A DNA stretch of 64,000 bases, taken from positions 24,382,564-24,446,563 of the forward strand of contig JAFMSR010000012.1 in NCBI GenBank assembly GCA_022818135.1, in the 5' to 3' direction. This stretch comes from Saxidomus purpurata (lineage: Eukaryota > Mollusca > Bivalvia > Venerida > Veneridae). Made by a program: the position numbers and the translations under genes. The notes under the pieces were generated by a model. It was not told the origin of the DNA. It ran no database searches and saw nothing but the letters and a program-made list of their open reading frames with translations. Within the stretch, counting starts at the first letter, position 1; every line of letters begins with the position of its first letter. Below are positions 52,101 to 53,680 of the stretch, in pieces.

Positions 52101-53304
52101 ACAATCATAAATATTACAAAAATGTGTGTAATTTGTGTAATTGTTCTAAATTGTGTGTAGGAAAAGAGATATGATTTCACAATCTGTTGTTAAGTTCTTT
52201 AGAAGTAGTCCATGATTTTTTCACATAATATACTTAAGTTTTCTAGTTTCTTTAAGTTGTCACTTGAAACTAAGTTTATAAATTTCAACATTTTGGGCCT
52301 TTGTCTTGTGTATCTATCTAAATATTTAATCCTATAATTTTCAAATAATGGGCACATAAATAGGTAATGATATTCTTCTCCTAATTCTCTACAATTAGTA
52401 CATAAATGTTCACTAGTAGGTAAATTTTGCCGTCGTCATGTTTCAATAGGAAGTCTATGATTTCGGGTTAATACGAAACCAATTTTTACAACGGTATGTA
52501 GACAATTTACAAATAAAGTTACTACGCTTGAATTCAGTTTTTATATATTTATAAACATTCATACTCAACGTCTGATTAATTTCAGATAGCCATATCATAG
52601 CCATAACATTTAGTTTCCATTCATCGCAGTAATTTTTGAATTATTTAAACCTAATTGCAGATCATTTTTGTTATCACTAAAAATTACAGTGTCATCGGCA
52701 TAAAGCAGTATTAATAGTTTCAGGTATACATGTGTGTCTCCAATTGCTGTATCTATATTTATTCCATTCATACCACTAGATTCTGAATAATGCTCAAAAT
52801 ACGGAAAAAAGAAATGGGGATAAATTTTCCCCCTTGTCACACCCCTACAAAACAATAAAAAAGGCAGTAGATCCCTCTGTGGTTACAACTTTAGACTTTA
52901 TATTTTGATACATGTTTTTGATAACATTCAGACATTTTCCATTGATATTTTCTTTCAACTGACAATAAACATTACACATGTCAAAATGTACATGTCAATT
53001 TTAAAATTGCTATCTTGTCTCGCCTCTTTTAAATGGCTTACAAGTTTTCATTGACTAATGAAAGCTGTATATGACTTTGCTATAATCTTTAACACATTTT
53101 TTCATTTTAAAAACAAACACTAGGATGTTTTCTGTACAAACGATTGTCAAATTTGTTGGTAAGATATCTCTCTGGCTAATGTAAACGCTACACATATTGT
53201 AACATCCTAAATGATCATGGACCTTTTACATACAAATAGAACAGTTATTTCAATTTACCTTCACTTTGTCTAAAATCAGCTCATCATCCATTGTGGCTGG
53301 TTAT
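1110..53304 (-). CDS. TDRD12: TDRD12, Tudor-domain putative ATP-dependent RNA helicase (multi-exon gene, 3' end outside or at window edge)
   Basis: This is the whole gene span; exons are listed separately. The family acts in the piRNA pathway in germline nuage, partnering PIWI proteins, and corresponds to the fly Yb group. Spliced order by residue: Tudor 1 (about 45-102) with the LP..F..LP linker after it; disordered Ser/Arg-rich linker with GRG motifs (212-780); DEAD-like helicase (826-1257) with Walker A PPGGGKT and motif II DDAD; CCCH finger (C1268, C1277, C1283, H1287); Tudor 2 (about 1309-1460); Tudor 3 (about 1570-1766) with FADYGD; then helical armadillo-like exons. The order helicase-finger-Tudor 2, and local similarity (for example VIHYDMPPS, WLDP, the HLQKLYKL segment), single out TDRD12 from other Tudor proteins. 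From memory human TDRD12 is about 1,180 residues with two Tudor domains, so this protein is much longer. Phases agree across all listed joins except one gap between 5120 and 3939. The extreme C-terminus is not in view. Confidence 0.93.
1262..1790 (+). repeat. 20-bp tandem satellite (ACCTTAAAACCTACTGAGCT)
   Basis: Roughly 25 copies of a 20 bp unit with point changes and small indels, in the last identified TDRD12 intron just after the exon at 1110-1185. Confidence 0.93.
2365..2417 (+). repeat. CAGA/TGGA microsatellite
   Basis: Short run of CAGACAGACAGA interrupted by TGGATGAA units. Confidence 0.85.
2462..2529 (-). CDS. TDRD12: TDRD12 C-terminal helical exon
   Basis: 68 bases: NSNTVLQQQAADFIAKITSI SS. 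Acceptor TTTGCAG, donor GTAAAA, phase-compatible with both neighbours. Confidence 0.7.
2731..2815 (-). mobile_element. tRNA-derived SINE head
   Basis: On the minus strand a box A-like stretch (GCAGTGGTAGCGTAAATGCC) is followed by box B (GGGTTTGATCCCC). The same family recurs at 46230-46315 in the same orientation, sharing the CCACCAGTGCCACAGTGG tail. This looks like a mobile SINE rather than a tRNA gene. Confidence 0.7.
2918..2978 (-). CDS. TDRD12: TDRD12 C-terminal helical exon
   Basis: 61 bases: FCNVLIEEKCVASVIRCVEM after a split Met codon; phase matches the exon at 3814-3939. Acceptor ATTTACAG, donor GTATGT. Confidence 0.72.
3115..3285 (-). repeat. copy of a dispersed small element (TGGACAGTACCATTAA family)
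   Basis: Contains TGGACAGTACCATTAA, GGGGTGCT and GCAGATCATGATCA. Related stretches in either orientation occur at about 4575-4745, 5275-5510, 15050-15240, 47790-47920, 50380-50505 and 60750-61065. Probably a non-autonomous DNA element; ends not defined. Confidence 0.55.
3814..3939 (-). CDS. TDRD12: TDRD12 C-terminal helical exon (armadillo-like)
   Basis: SDDSAALLCVSCLVKLLGRI and IINCILCLAQAGE; amphipathic helices like an armadillo or HEAT repeat. Acceptor TTCTTCAG and donor GTAAGT are good. It needs an incoming phase that exon 35 does not give, so membership rests on strand, order and phase of later exons. Confidence 0.72.
4575..4745 (+). repeat. copy of dispersed small element (ACTGTCCAAATTAAAAGA family)
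   Basis: Holds GTGCAGATCATGATTAGCC and GTACTGTCCAAATTAAAAGA followed by AGTCTATTTTAGGAATCTAG; the same order is seen at 60760-61060. Confidence 0.55.
5120..5215 (-). CDS. TDRD12: TDRD12 exon 35
   Basis: 32 codons: PLFPRPSRLRMKMFHSLVEK then IPDLCSSLYWEQ. Acceptor CATTCCAG, donor GTAAGT, phase 0 to 0. The next recognisable exon needs two carried bases, so at least one intervening exon is missing. Confidence 0.85.
5275..5510 (+). repeat. copy of dispersed small element
   Basis: Carries GCTGATCTGCATTG, GTTCTGTCCAAATACAGAGA and GGTCCATTTTTG, the same blocks as the copies at 4575 and 60760. Confidence 0.5.
5631..5863 (-). CDS. TDRD12: TDRD12 exon 34 (Tudor 3, distal half)
   Basis: 77 codons: EDWDENSGDVLWDLTHFVNL, DMRVLTATVKGKEPAQYGGK and ending LALPAEDSKIQ. 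It matches the second, SN-like half of an extended Tudor. Acceptor GATGCAG, donor GTTTGT. Confidence 0.9.
6120..6295 (-). CDS. TDRD12: TDRD12 exon 33 (Tudor 3, canonical FADYGD)
   Basis: WYRAQILEVQENSLEVFFAD then YGDKDSVPKDKVREIP and FYELPLQAIECKL. This is a textbook Tudor core with DYG intact (Y1651), so it is the domain most likely to bind symmetric dimethyl-arginine. Acceptor TTAACAG, donor GTATGT. Confidence 0.95.
6546..8108 (+). mobile_element. array-bearing bivalve-type element (CAAGAGCTGTCCCTCACAAG family)
   Basis: Starts ACAAGAGCTGTCCCTCAC, then about six degenerate units of 165-240 bp with TGACCTTGACCTTTGAGG, GTGCTAGACATTTGTGCC and AGTTACAGTCCGGACAC. Ends near CCTTCGGGGCATAATAAAAA. 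No transposase frame. Shorter copies at 25084-25440 and 35120-35330. The plan (short conserved ends, central tandem core) recalls the pearl/CvA-type elements described in bivalves. Confidence 0.75.
8098..9730 (+). mobile_element. array-bearing element, about 155-bp unit
   Basis: Begins AAAACAAGAGCCATGTCGAT and contains about nine units with TTTTGGAGTTATGCTCTGGA, TAAATCTGATAAAGGGG and CTACCAATGTGCTATGTCAG; spacing between units is 148-160 bp. No coding capacity. It abuts the element on its left. Confidence 0.75.
9775..10930 (+). repeat. array repeat (GTTACATTATGTCAACTGTA units)
   Basis: Degenerate units with CAACTGTAACTAAAGATATTG and CCCCAAACACAATCCCA. The right part is co-linear with 42200-43750, where another element interrupts the match. 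Confidence 0.75.
11273..11395 (-). CDS. TDRD12: TDRD12 exon 32 (Tudor 3)
   Basis: LQTLMDEINTFVEQNDIFID then IGQELSCGKYCLAQYTNYDN. The linker helix is followed by G.YCLA.Y....RWYR. Of two adjacent acceptors the first (CTTTCAG) is used; the second, six bases on, gives a stop. Confidence 0.92.
12311..12430 (-). CDS. TDRD12: TDRD12 exon 31 (Tudor 3, N-terminal part)
   Basis: MAPILDTDVLPAIRESHQIL and VSSVGTPNLFYVQRNEKLE. This is the V......FYVQ opening of another extended Tudor domain, beyond the usual end of the family. Acceptor TCTTTTAG, donor GTAAGT. Confidence 0.9.
12475..12625 (+). repeat. repeat-like stretch in intron
   Basis: Contains related pairs of GTTGTTGTTCTGGAGAGG and GTTGTTGTTCTAGGGAGG about 60 bases apart; looks like an internal duplication in an old element. 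Confidence 0.4.
12714..12784 (-). CDS. TDRD12: TDRD12 exon 30
   Basis: HLQKLYKLCEGKINIPKALL then KKS. It joins exon 29 in phase 0, and the joined stretch has the spacing seen in vertebrate TDRD12 near its C-terminus. Acceptor ATTTTAG, donor GTAAGT. Confidence 0.9.
13929..14066. repeat. imperfect palindrome of about 135 bp
   Basis: Left arm TTTTTGGAGTGATATATGGG and ATATATTACCCGCCTTGACA are mirrored on the right by TAATATATCCCCATATACCA and GTAATATAAGTCTAGGCAGA, around TCGCCTAACGGCTCGGG. It can fold into a long hairpin; probably a foldback element. Confidence 0.8.
14607..14798 (-). CDS. TDRD12: TDRD12 exon 29
   Basis: 64 codons: ANIFIHEALIGKELVGNILL, RVGYILWLDPLLYR and ending NKFADENRN. Matches the post-Tudor 2 segment of TDRD12 with its W.DP. 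Acceptor TTTTCAG, donor GTAAGT. Confidence 0.92.
14830..14990 (+). mobile_element. tRNA-like SINE fragment
   Basis: Box B-like GGGTTCGAGCC at about 14896 follows an A-box-like GTTAGAGTCGC; no cloverleaf with a paired acceptor stem, so a SINE is more likely than a tRNA. Confidence 0.5.
15245..15420 (+). mobile_element. small inverted-repeat element, TACCGTAAATTGGG family
   Basis: Starts TACCGTAAATTGGGAAATAT and shares AATTTCCCA, TTGTGAAAGATT and AGAATTCTCCTTTCAC with copies at 27134-27302 and 44383-44562. This copy has a decayed right end. Confidence 0.65.
15647..15709 (-). CDS. TDRD12: TDRD12 exon 28
   Basis: 21 codons, AVEVFVCKVRPVDKDTEWTQ K. AVE..VC.V.P......W closely follows the family after Tudor 2. 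Acceptor GTTCTAG, donor GTAATT. Confidence 0.93.
15877..16112 (-). repeat. tandem copies of the exon 27 end and its splice donor
   Basis: On the minus strand CCATTCCAGGTACAGAATAA at the true exon end is repeated with small changes at about 15935-15962 (donor changed to ATACAC) and 15877-15905 (GTACTG intact), each with flanking AATAAATCAAAC and a shared GAACATGCTCAGTTATA. Confidence 0.85.
16106..16195 (-). CDS. TDRD12: TDRD12 exon 27 (Tudor 2)
   Basis: 30 codons: VKFIDSGRMKEIPAYKLYVL then PDKLRDLPFQ. FIDSG replaces FVDYG, so Tudor 2 lacks the DYG tyrosine, as in vertebrate TDRD12. Acceptor CTGTAG, donor GTACAG. The exon end plus donor is duplicated downstream in the intron. Confidence 0.94.
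16438..16866 (+). mobile_element. element of the CAAGAGGGCCAAGATGG family
   Basis: Begins AGAGGGCCAAGATG and ends GTGCCAGGTAAGCTTATAAA. Internal TGGGCCTTGTAGGTTTAGA matches units of the array at 22010-22987. Confidence 0.65.
16978..17249 (+). repeat. near-identical tandem duplication, 137-bp period
   Basis: 16978-17112 and 17115-17249 both run from CCATATTTAAGACTAATC to AGAAATACTCAA. By eye they differ at about two positions, so the duplication is recent. Confidence 0.92.
17745..17845. mobile_element. possible DNA-transposon end (GTATCGATAC-rich, ATCGTTGCATCCCTA)
   Basis: Several TATCGATACG palindromes end in TATCGTTGCATCCCTA, whose complement TAGGGATGCAACGATA resembles common hAT transposon ends. 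Only a fragment is seen. Confidence 0.45.
18010..18073 (-). CDS. TDRD12: TDRD12 exon 26 (Tudor 2)
   Basis: VQIFSVRKSLEHSAVPIIQAE, strands 2 and 3 of the barrel with the long loop typical of TDRD12. Acceptor TTCTTCAG, donor GTAAAT. Confidence 0.9.
18364..18439 (-). CDS. TDRD12: TDRD12 exon 25 (Tudor 2)
   Basis: 76 bases: PDITEESGYNIGEVCGYEEN then EVFY. G.VCGY.....FYR is the Tudor barrel opening. Acceptor TTTACAG, donor GTAAAT. Confidence 0.92.
18852..19014 (-). CDS. TDRD12: TDRD12 exon 24 (Tudor 2, N-terminal part)
   Basis: Reads VMVTHIEDASHYYVRVLGVK and MKMQLELAMWYSNLHNKKRY. V.VTHI....FY.R is the first strand pair of an extended Tudor. Acceptor CTGTAG, donor GTAATC. Confidence 0.93.
19059..19555 (+). 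mobile_element. array-bearing element, about 150-bp unit
   Basis: Starts ACAAGAGTGCCAGAACT and holds about three units with GAGCAGACAAGGCTAA, TCAAGGGCCATAATCCA and GATATCATGCCCACAAA. Confidence 0.65.
19836..20005 (+). repeat. 34-bp tandem repeat, five copies
   Basis: CATATGAGAAATT followed by A/CATTTC and GACTYGTTATAT is repeated five times. Copies 1 and 4 are the most alike, and copies 2 and 3. Confidence 0.92.
20223..20297 (+). repeat. G-run and T/G low-complexity tract
   Basis: A run of 15 G followed by long T and TTTGG stretches. Similar tracts at 51117-51200 and 58030-58110; possible sequencing or assembly artefact. Confidence 0.8.
20652..20745 (-). CDS. TDRD12: TDRD12 exon 23 (CCCH zinc finger, second half)
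   Basis: DPTRCSCRHRVIPEYDSFED completes the finger (C1283, H1287), then SDWLPNAGEIK. The acceptor TTCAAAG was chosen over an upstream TGTAG because it keeps phase with exon 22 and completes the finger. Confidence 0.92.
21332..21393 (-). CDS. TDRD12: TDRD12 exon 22 (CCCH zinc finger, first half)
   Basis: 62 bases: EREEDETRELCTQTLAFGTC. With exon 23 it forms C-x8-C-x5-C-x3-H, a perfect CCCH finger split by an intron. The recovered finger and phase both support this small exon. Acceptor TTTGCAG, donor GTAACG. Confidence 0.92.
21830..21967 (-). CDS. TDRD12: TDRD12 exon 21
   Basis: 46 codons: PAIKPTSHMIITKDCSRQ and CERPAELKAFIAGMLE. The P.EL..F.AG.LE ending is shared with the family and closes the helicase core. 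Acceptor TTTTCAG, donor GTTTGT. Confidence 0.92.
22010..22987 (+). mobile_element. array-bearing element, CAAGAGGGCCAAGATGG...GTGAGCTAAAAA
   Basis: Starts ACAAGAGGGCCAAGATGGCC, has about four units of roughly 165-170 bp with GGGGTCAATTTTGACC, GGTAGAGGTCCACTAG and TCTAAGCTCTAGGCCTTGTG, and ends CTAGGTGAGCTAAAAA. Its left end is 43 bases upstream of exon 21. No coding capacity. Confidence 0.78.
23246..23391 (-). CDS. TDRD12: TDRD12 exon 20 (helicase motifs V and VI)
   Basis: Motif V region TNATAVIHYDMPPS is clear. Where DEAD-box proteins have HRIGRTGR, this reads NRLCCMR (residues 1194-1200), so the arginine-finger motif VI is degenerate. Acceptor TTATAG, donor GTAATG. Confidence 0.94.
24770..24905 (+). 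repeat. short repeated GCGAAGTGACGCG motifs
   Basis: CACGCGAAGTGATGCGATTT, CCCGCGAAGTGACGCGATAT and TACGCGAAGTCACTTC occur within 75 bases; an inverted relative, GGAGTGACTTCGCGAG, lies at about 23803. They may be internal transposase-binding repeats. Confidence 0.5.
25084..25440 (+). mobile_element. short copy of the CAAGAGCTGTCCCTCACAAG array element
   Basis: Same 5' end and units as 6546-8108, with two core units, nested within the 3.3 kb element. Confidence 0.72.
25435..25775 (-). mobile_element. two related tRNA-like segments
   Basis: Minus-strand box B-like GGGTTCAATTCTCGG (about 25722) and GGGTTTCGATTCCCGG (about 25452), each preceded by CATGCCAAAG and a box A-like stretch. Probably one SINE family present twice. 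Confidence 0.5.
25815..26645. mobile_element. nested DNA-transposon remnant (CATGGTTC ends, TTCAAGTACTTTTCAAGG repeats)
   Basis: CATGGTTCATACAG on the left faces TGCGAACCATGG on the right, and AAATTCAAGTACTTTTCAAG repeats lie just inside both ends. Similar sub-terminal repeats are known in animal hAT elements. No transposase frame seen. Confidence 0.55.
27134..27302. mobile_element. small inverted-repeat element, TACCGTAAATTGGG family
   Basis: Starts TACTGTGAATTGGGAAACAT and ends AATTACCCAATATACAGT; the interior matches the copies at 15245 and 44383. Confidence 0.7.
27641..27740 (-). CDS. TDRD12: TDRD12 exon 19
   Basis: TLNTSSRFCLAVHQDMDTFE, then VDKIAEQWPVPLL; this lies between motifs IV and V. 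Acceptor TTTGCAG, donor GTATGT. The following intron carries a 3.3 kb inverted-repeat element. Confidence 0.92.
28097..28165 (-). mobile_element. tRNA-like SINE fragment
   Basis: Minus-strand TGGTTGAGTGGGGGAGTC (A-box-like) and GGGTTCAAGCCC (box B). It lies 48 bases downstream of the exon 18 donor. Confidence 0.55.
28213..28344 (-). CDS. TDRD12: TDRD12 exon 18 (helicase domain 2 start)
   Basis: 44 codons: VAHMCSKSDRLKEVLGILEN and HPVIIFATEKRDIQMLYK. The IIFATEKRD segment is motif IV of the second RecA lobe. Acceptor TTATAAG, donor GTACGA. Confidence 0.93.
28674..28913 (-). CDS. TDRD12: TDRD12 exon 17 (helicase motif II, DDAD)
   Basis: 80 codons. VVDDADQTLSSF gives motif II as DDAD in place of DEAD. 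The motif III position reads FGAQ rather than SAT, so coupling of ATP hydrolysis to unwinding may be altered. Ends EATIYGQVKQ, like the family. Acceptor CATTTAG, donor GTAAAG. Confidence 0.95.
29219..29320 (-). CDS. TDRD12: TDRD12 exon 16 (helicase motif Ib)
   Basis: 34 codons: CELINGCEILVATPPSLSRI and LRRLCHL. VATPPSL corresponds to the PTPGR motif Ib. Acceptor ATTTCAG, donor GTAATT. Confidence 0.93.
29771..29908 (-). CDS. TDRD12: TDRD12 exon 15 (helicase motif Ia region)
   Basis: 46 codons: PFVIVLSFTWRRAKFVYSEA and ending VILVHGGAQMEEQKA. This matches the P...I.. and GG segments of DEAD-box domain 1. Acceptor CATTTCAG, donor GTAAGT. Confidence 0.93.
29951..30110. mobile_element. small inverted-repeat element (TACTGTAAAAGC ends)
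   Basis: TACTGTAAAAGCC on the left mirrors GCATTTACAGTATA on the right; it contains ACGAGCTCGCGG and TCGTCTCGCGAA. A similar element appears at about 37716-37945. Confidence 0.6.
30705..30780 (-). mobile_element. tRNA-derived sequence (A and B boxes, no paired acceptor stem)
   Basis: Minus strand: CTCCGTGGTGTAGTGGGTAA (A box) and GAGTTCAAATCCTGG (B box), about 73 nt. The ends do not pair as an acceptor stem, so I call it a SINE head rather than a tRNA gene. Confidence 0.55.
31500..31920 (+). mobile_element. array-bearing element (CTAGAACTATCACTG...CAGACAGACAGAC family)
   Basis: Units of about 145 bp carry CTAGTGACCCGAAACATAGA, CATGCACAACTAGGCATTG and TGACCAGGGGTTTTGGAGAT. The element ends with GTCTACAGACAGACAGAC and a TATAYCCCC block about 10 bases from the exon 14 donor. 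Confidence 0.75.
31931..32122 (-). CDS. TDRD12: TDRD12 exon 14 (helicase motif I)
   Basis: 64 codons. QAYSWPAITRGQHVITVSP leads into Walker A PPGGGKT (K898, T899, near 32014-32009). From memory, vertebrate TDRD12 has a degraded motif I, whereas this one is intact. Acceptor GTTTGCAG, donor GTAAGT. Confidence 0.95.
32430..32537 (-). CDS. TDRD12: TDRD12 exon 13 (before helicase core)
   Basis: 36 codons: DSGFATLCYEVLVHG, then SRPPKPVYKISNARFTDHV. VHG.RPPKPV is the segment before the Q-motif region in TDRD12/Yb helicases. Acceptor TTGTCCAG, donor GTAAGA. Confidence 0.92.
33350..33800 (+). repeat. degenerate element of the GGTGAGCT family
   Basis: Contains AAAAAAGGGCCCTCAGGTGAGCTGAAGAATG and diverged TTTCAACCAATATCTAAG-like units; an old, decayed copy. 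Confidence 0.45.
34268..35851 (+). mobile_element. array-bearing element, CAAGAGCTGTC...GTCGAGCTAAAA, with nested copies
   Basis: Starts CAACAAGAGCTGTCGTAAGA, contains diverged units with AAACTTTAACCAAATTTTCA and GTGGTTACTGAGATATGTGC, and ends CAGTCGAGCTAAAAATG. At 35093-35125 CAAGAGCTGTCC runs almost directly into AAGTCGAGCTGAAAATG, a copy without any core array, followed by a CAAGAGCTGTCCCTCATAAG element. Confidence 0.72.
36083..36137 (-). CDS. TDRD12: TDRD12 exon 12
   Basis: 55 bases between a strong acceptor (TTTTTGTTTTTCAG) and donor GTACAT, reading MLTNLVQRSTRSVVPTSK after the split Arg codon. It exactly restores the phase between exons 11 and 13, which do not join directly. Confidence 0.82.
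37521..37598 (-). CDS. TDRD12: TDRD12 exon 11
   Basis: 78 bases, YENGSAHTAIVTDAKAKMIG then EMEGK. Acceptor GTTACAG, donor GTGAGT. A donor 9 bases earlier (GTAAAAG) would break the frame. Confidence 0.85.
37716..37945. mobile_element. small inverted-repeat element (TACTGTAAAGCATG ends)
   Basis: AATACTGTAAAGCATG on the left, and CTTTACAGTACATGC on the right is its near reverse complement. Confidence 0.55.
38350..39215 (+). mobile_element. array-bearing element, about 145-bp unit, six copies
   Basis: Same family as 31500-31920: starts CTAGAACTATCACTGAAAGT, has about five to six units with TGACCTTTGACCTAGTGACC, ends CGTCTACAGACAGACAGAC and ATACCCCCCA. The end lies about 12-30 bases from the exon 10 donor. 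Confidence 0.8.
39227..39595 (-). CDS. TDRD12: TDRD12 exon 10 (disordered linker)
   Basis: 369 bases reading SEVDERLRIEPTQAAASS... through ...PSFSEGATAAQ. The donor GTTTAA is weak but is the only one that keeps phase with exon 11. A tandem-array repeat ends within about 30 bases downstream of this donor. Confidence 0.82.
40401..41353 (-). CDS. TDRD12: TDRD12 exon 9 (long Ser-rich exon with GRG motifs)
   Basis: 953 bases open throughout, starting EEKVMSPQRNHLSD and ending SSIKGSSSRR. It is low-complexity, rich in Ser, Arg and acidic residues, and predicted by eye to be disordered. It holds RG at residues 374 and 377 and three GRG motifs near 441, 448 and 482. Acceptor TTTAGCAG, donor GTAAGT; phase 0 in, two bases out. 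Confidence 0.9.
41490..43800 (+). repeat. second copy of the 9.8-10.9 kb array repeat, interrupted by another element
   Basis: 41570-42285 and 43457-43750 together are co-linear with about 9840-10870, sharing TGTCAACTGTAACTAAAGAT, TAGCTTTGATAGTTTG and CAGGTNAGACTCAGCATCT. The gap between them is the element at 42286-43456. Confidence 0.78.
42286..43456 (+). mobile_element. inserted array-bearing element with 166-bp units
   Basis: Begins ACAAGAGCTGTCCATAAGAC and ends AATAGTCGAGCTAAAAA. The core has units with GGGCCATAATTTGTAC starting at 42739, 42905, 43071 and 43237, exactly 166 bp apart; the last ones are almost identical. TAGCTC and GAGCTA near the 3' end can pair as a short stem. No coding capacity. 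Confidence 0.85.
44383..44562. mobile_element. small inverted-repeat element, TACCGTAAATAAGG family
   Basis: TACCGTAAATAAGGTAAT on the left mirrors AATTACCCAATTTATGGTA on the right; the inside carries TTGTGAAAGATTCATC and GAATTCTCCTTTCACGAA. Confidence 0.78.
44658..45554. mobile_element. 897-bp hAT-like DNA element with 8-bp target duplication
   Basis: Perfect 10 bp inverted ends CATACATGCC / GGCATGTATG, flanked on both sides by CTTCAAAT (44650-44657 and 45555-45562). An 8 bp duplication is typical of the hAT superfamily. Interior is rich in GCCGGGAGATTTT motifs. No transposase, so non-autonomous. Confidence 0.88.
45678..46063 (-). CDS. TDRD12: TDRD12 exon 8 (disordered linker)
   Basis: 386 bases of polar, Ser/Arg-rich sequence (IKRVSPQSSESLTADIQRVF...), with no recognised domain. 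The acceptor was chosen at ACATTTCAG because only that site keeps the phase from exon 7. An ATG 30 bases upstream (46091) lies in the same open frame but is intronic in this model. Donor GTAGGT. Confidence 0.8.
46230..46315 (-). mobile_element. tRNA-derived SINE head (same family as 2731-2815)
   Basis: Minus strand GTAGTGCAGTGGTAGCATGC (A box) and CAGGGTTTGATACCC (B box), then CACCAGTGCCACAGTGG as at 2731. Confidence 0.68.
46815..47080 (+). repeat. decayed copy of the CAAGAGGGCC-family unit
   Basis: GGGTCCTGATTTGAACA, GGTTCACTACACAATGCTAC and TTTTGTTGCCATAGCAACCA correspond to units and the 3' part of the 22010-22987 element. Confidence 0.6.
47141..47293 (-). CDS. TDRD12: TDRD12 exon 7
   Basis: Reads ATQVRCTVMETYADGALSVR... 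and ends ...QQYATGTERTE, giving the second half of an extended Tudor fold. Acceptor TCCTTAG, donor GTAAAT; one base is carried over. Confidence 0.9.
47980..48035 (-). CDS. TDRD12: TDRD12 exon 6
   Basis: 56 bases, PKKVWDEAAIKYIEDNIN. The W....I.Y. pattern matches the helix after Tudor 1 in the family. Acceptor TTCGTAG, donor GTAAAT. Confidence 0.9.
48247..48366 (-). CDS. TDRD12: TDRD12 exon 5 (post-Tudor linker)
   Basis: Reads LKHLPPKFSELPF... then LHGIQPYS..., the LP..F..LP and L.GI.P pattern that follows Tudor barrels in extended Tudor domains. Acceptor TCCTTAG, donor GTAAGT, phase consistent on both sides. Confidence 0.92.
49091..49138 (-). CDS. TDRD12: TDRD12 exon 4 (Tudor 1, second half)
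   Basis: 48 bases completing TCFFVDEGLEKTIPIS. The canonical DYG of sDMA-binding Tudor domains is DEG here, so the aromatic cage of Tudor 1 looks incomplete. Acceptor TTGCAG, donor GTAAGA. Confidence 0.9.
49930..50021 (-). CDS. TDRD12: TDRD12 exon 3 (Tudor 1, first half)
   Basis: Reads GELCAGVLNGHWYRVKVIN..., the standard G.LCA....WYR opening of a Tudor barrel. Acceptor CATGTAG, donor GTAAGT; ends with two bases carried into the next exon. Confidence 0.93.
50899..51030 (-). CDS. TDRD12: TDRD12 exon 2
   Basis: 44 codons, phase 0 to 0, between acceptor TTTAAG and donor GTAAGTG. It reads VGCHGEISAKVQ... and ends ...VISYIPNV. This is the acidic N-terminal segment leading into Tudor 1. Confidence 0.88.
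51117..51200 (+). repeat. poly-G followed by T/G tract
   Basis: About 23 G, then 20 T, then alternating GGG/TTTTTTTT/GGGG/TTTT blocks. It lies 87 bases upstream of exon 2, next to its acceptor region. Confidence 0.85.
51855..52860 (-). mobile_element. LINE (non-LTR retrotransposon) remnant with reverse-transcriptase motif
   Basis: Minus strand at 52855-52610 reads GVTRGK..., then LLILLYADDTVIFSDNKNDL, the YADD box of a retroelement reverse transcriptase. Further 3' (52450-52200) comes EHLCTNCRELGEEYHYLFMC, the Cys/His motif near the C-terminus of such ORFs. The 3' tail AAATAAAATCTTGAAATC near 51870 resembles a short-repeat LINE tail. Frames are broken and the 5' part is missing, so it is dead. 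Confidence 0.85.
53259..53304 (-). CDS. TDRD12: TDRD12 exon 1 of coding part (start codon)
   Basis: The ATG is at 53291-53289 and the exon reads MDDELILDKVK, then donor GTAAATTG. A good acceptor (CTTGATCTTTCAG) ends just above 53304, so 13 bases of 5'UTR precede the ATG and an upstream non-coding exon is likely, not located. Ends in phase 0. Confidence 0.8.
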
Positions 53305-53464
53305 CTGAAAGATCAAGCATATATTAATAATTATCAAATATCAGAATTCAAACAATCAAACTAAAACGAAGAATGCTAAAGGCAAAAGATTAAATAATGA
53401 ATGATTGAAACATGATCTATACCATTATCTGAGTTAACAGCAAACTTTATTGTTCATACTGGAC

Positions 53465-53680
53465 CGACTGGACTGTTCAGGAAAAGCTTACAGAGATCAC
53501 TGTGACCTTGCCCTTTGACCAACTGACCCCAAAACAATAGGGACCATCTACAGGTTGCCAGCAACCTTCTGAGCAAGTTTCATTAAAGTCAAATAAAAAT
53601 TGTGACCTGTAGCTTGTTATCAAGGAAAAGCTTATAGAGGTCACTGTCACCTTTGACCCACTGACCAAAAAAACCCAGAA
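53465..53680 (+). repeat. two-unit tandem repeat
   Basis: AGGAAAAGCTTACAGAGATCACTGTGACC near 53478 recurs as AGGAAAAGCTTATAGAGGTCACTGTCACC near 53625, about 147 bp on; includes TTTGACCNACTGACC. Confidence 0.75.
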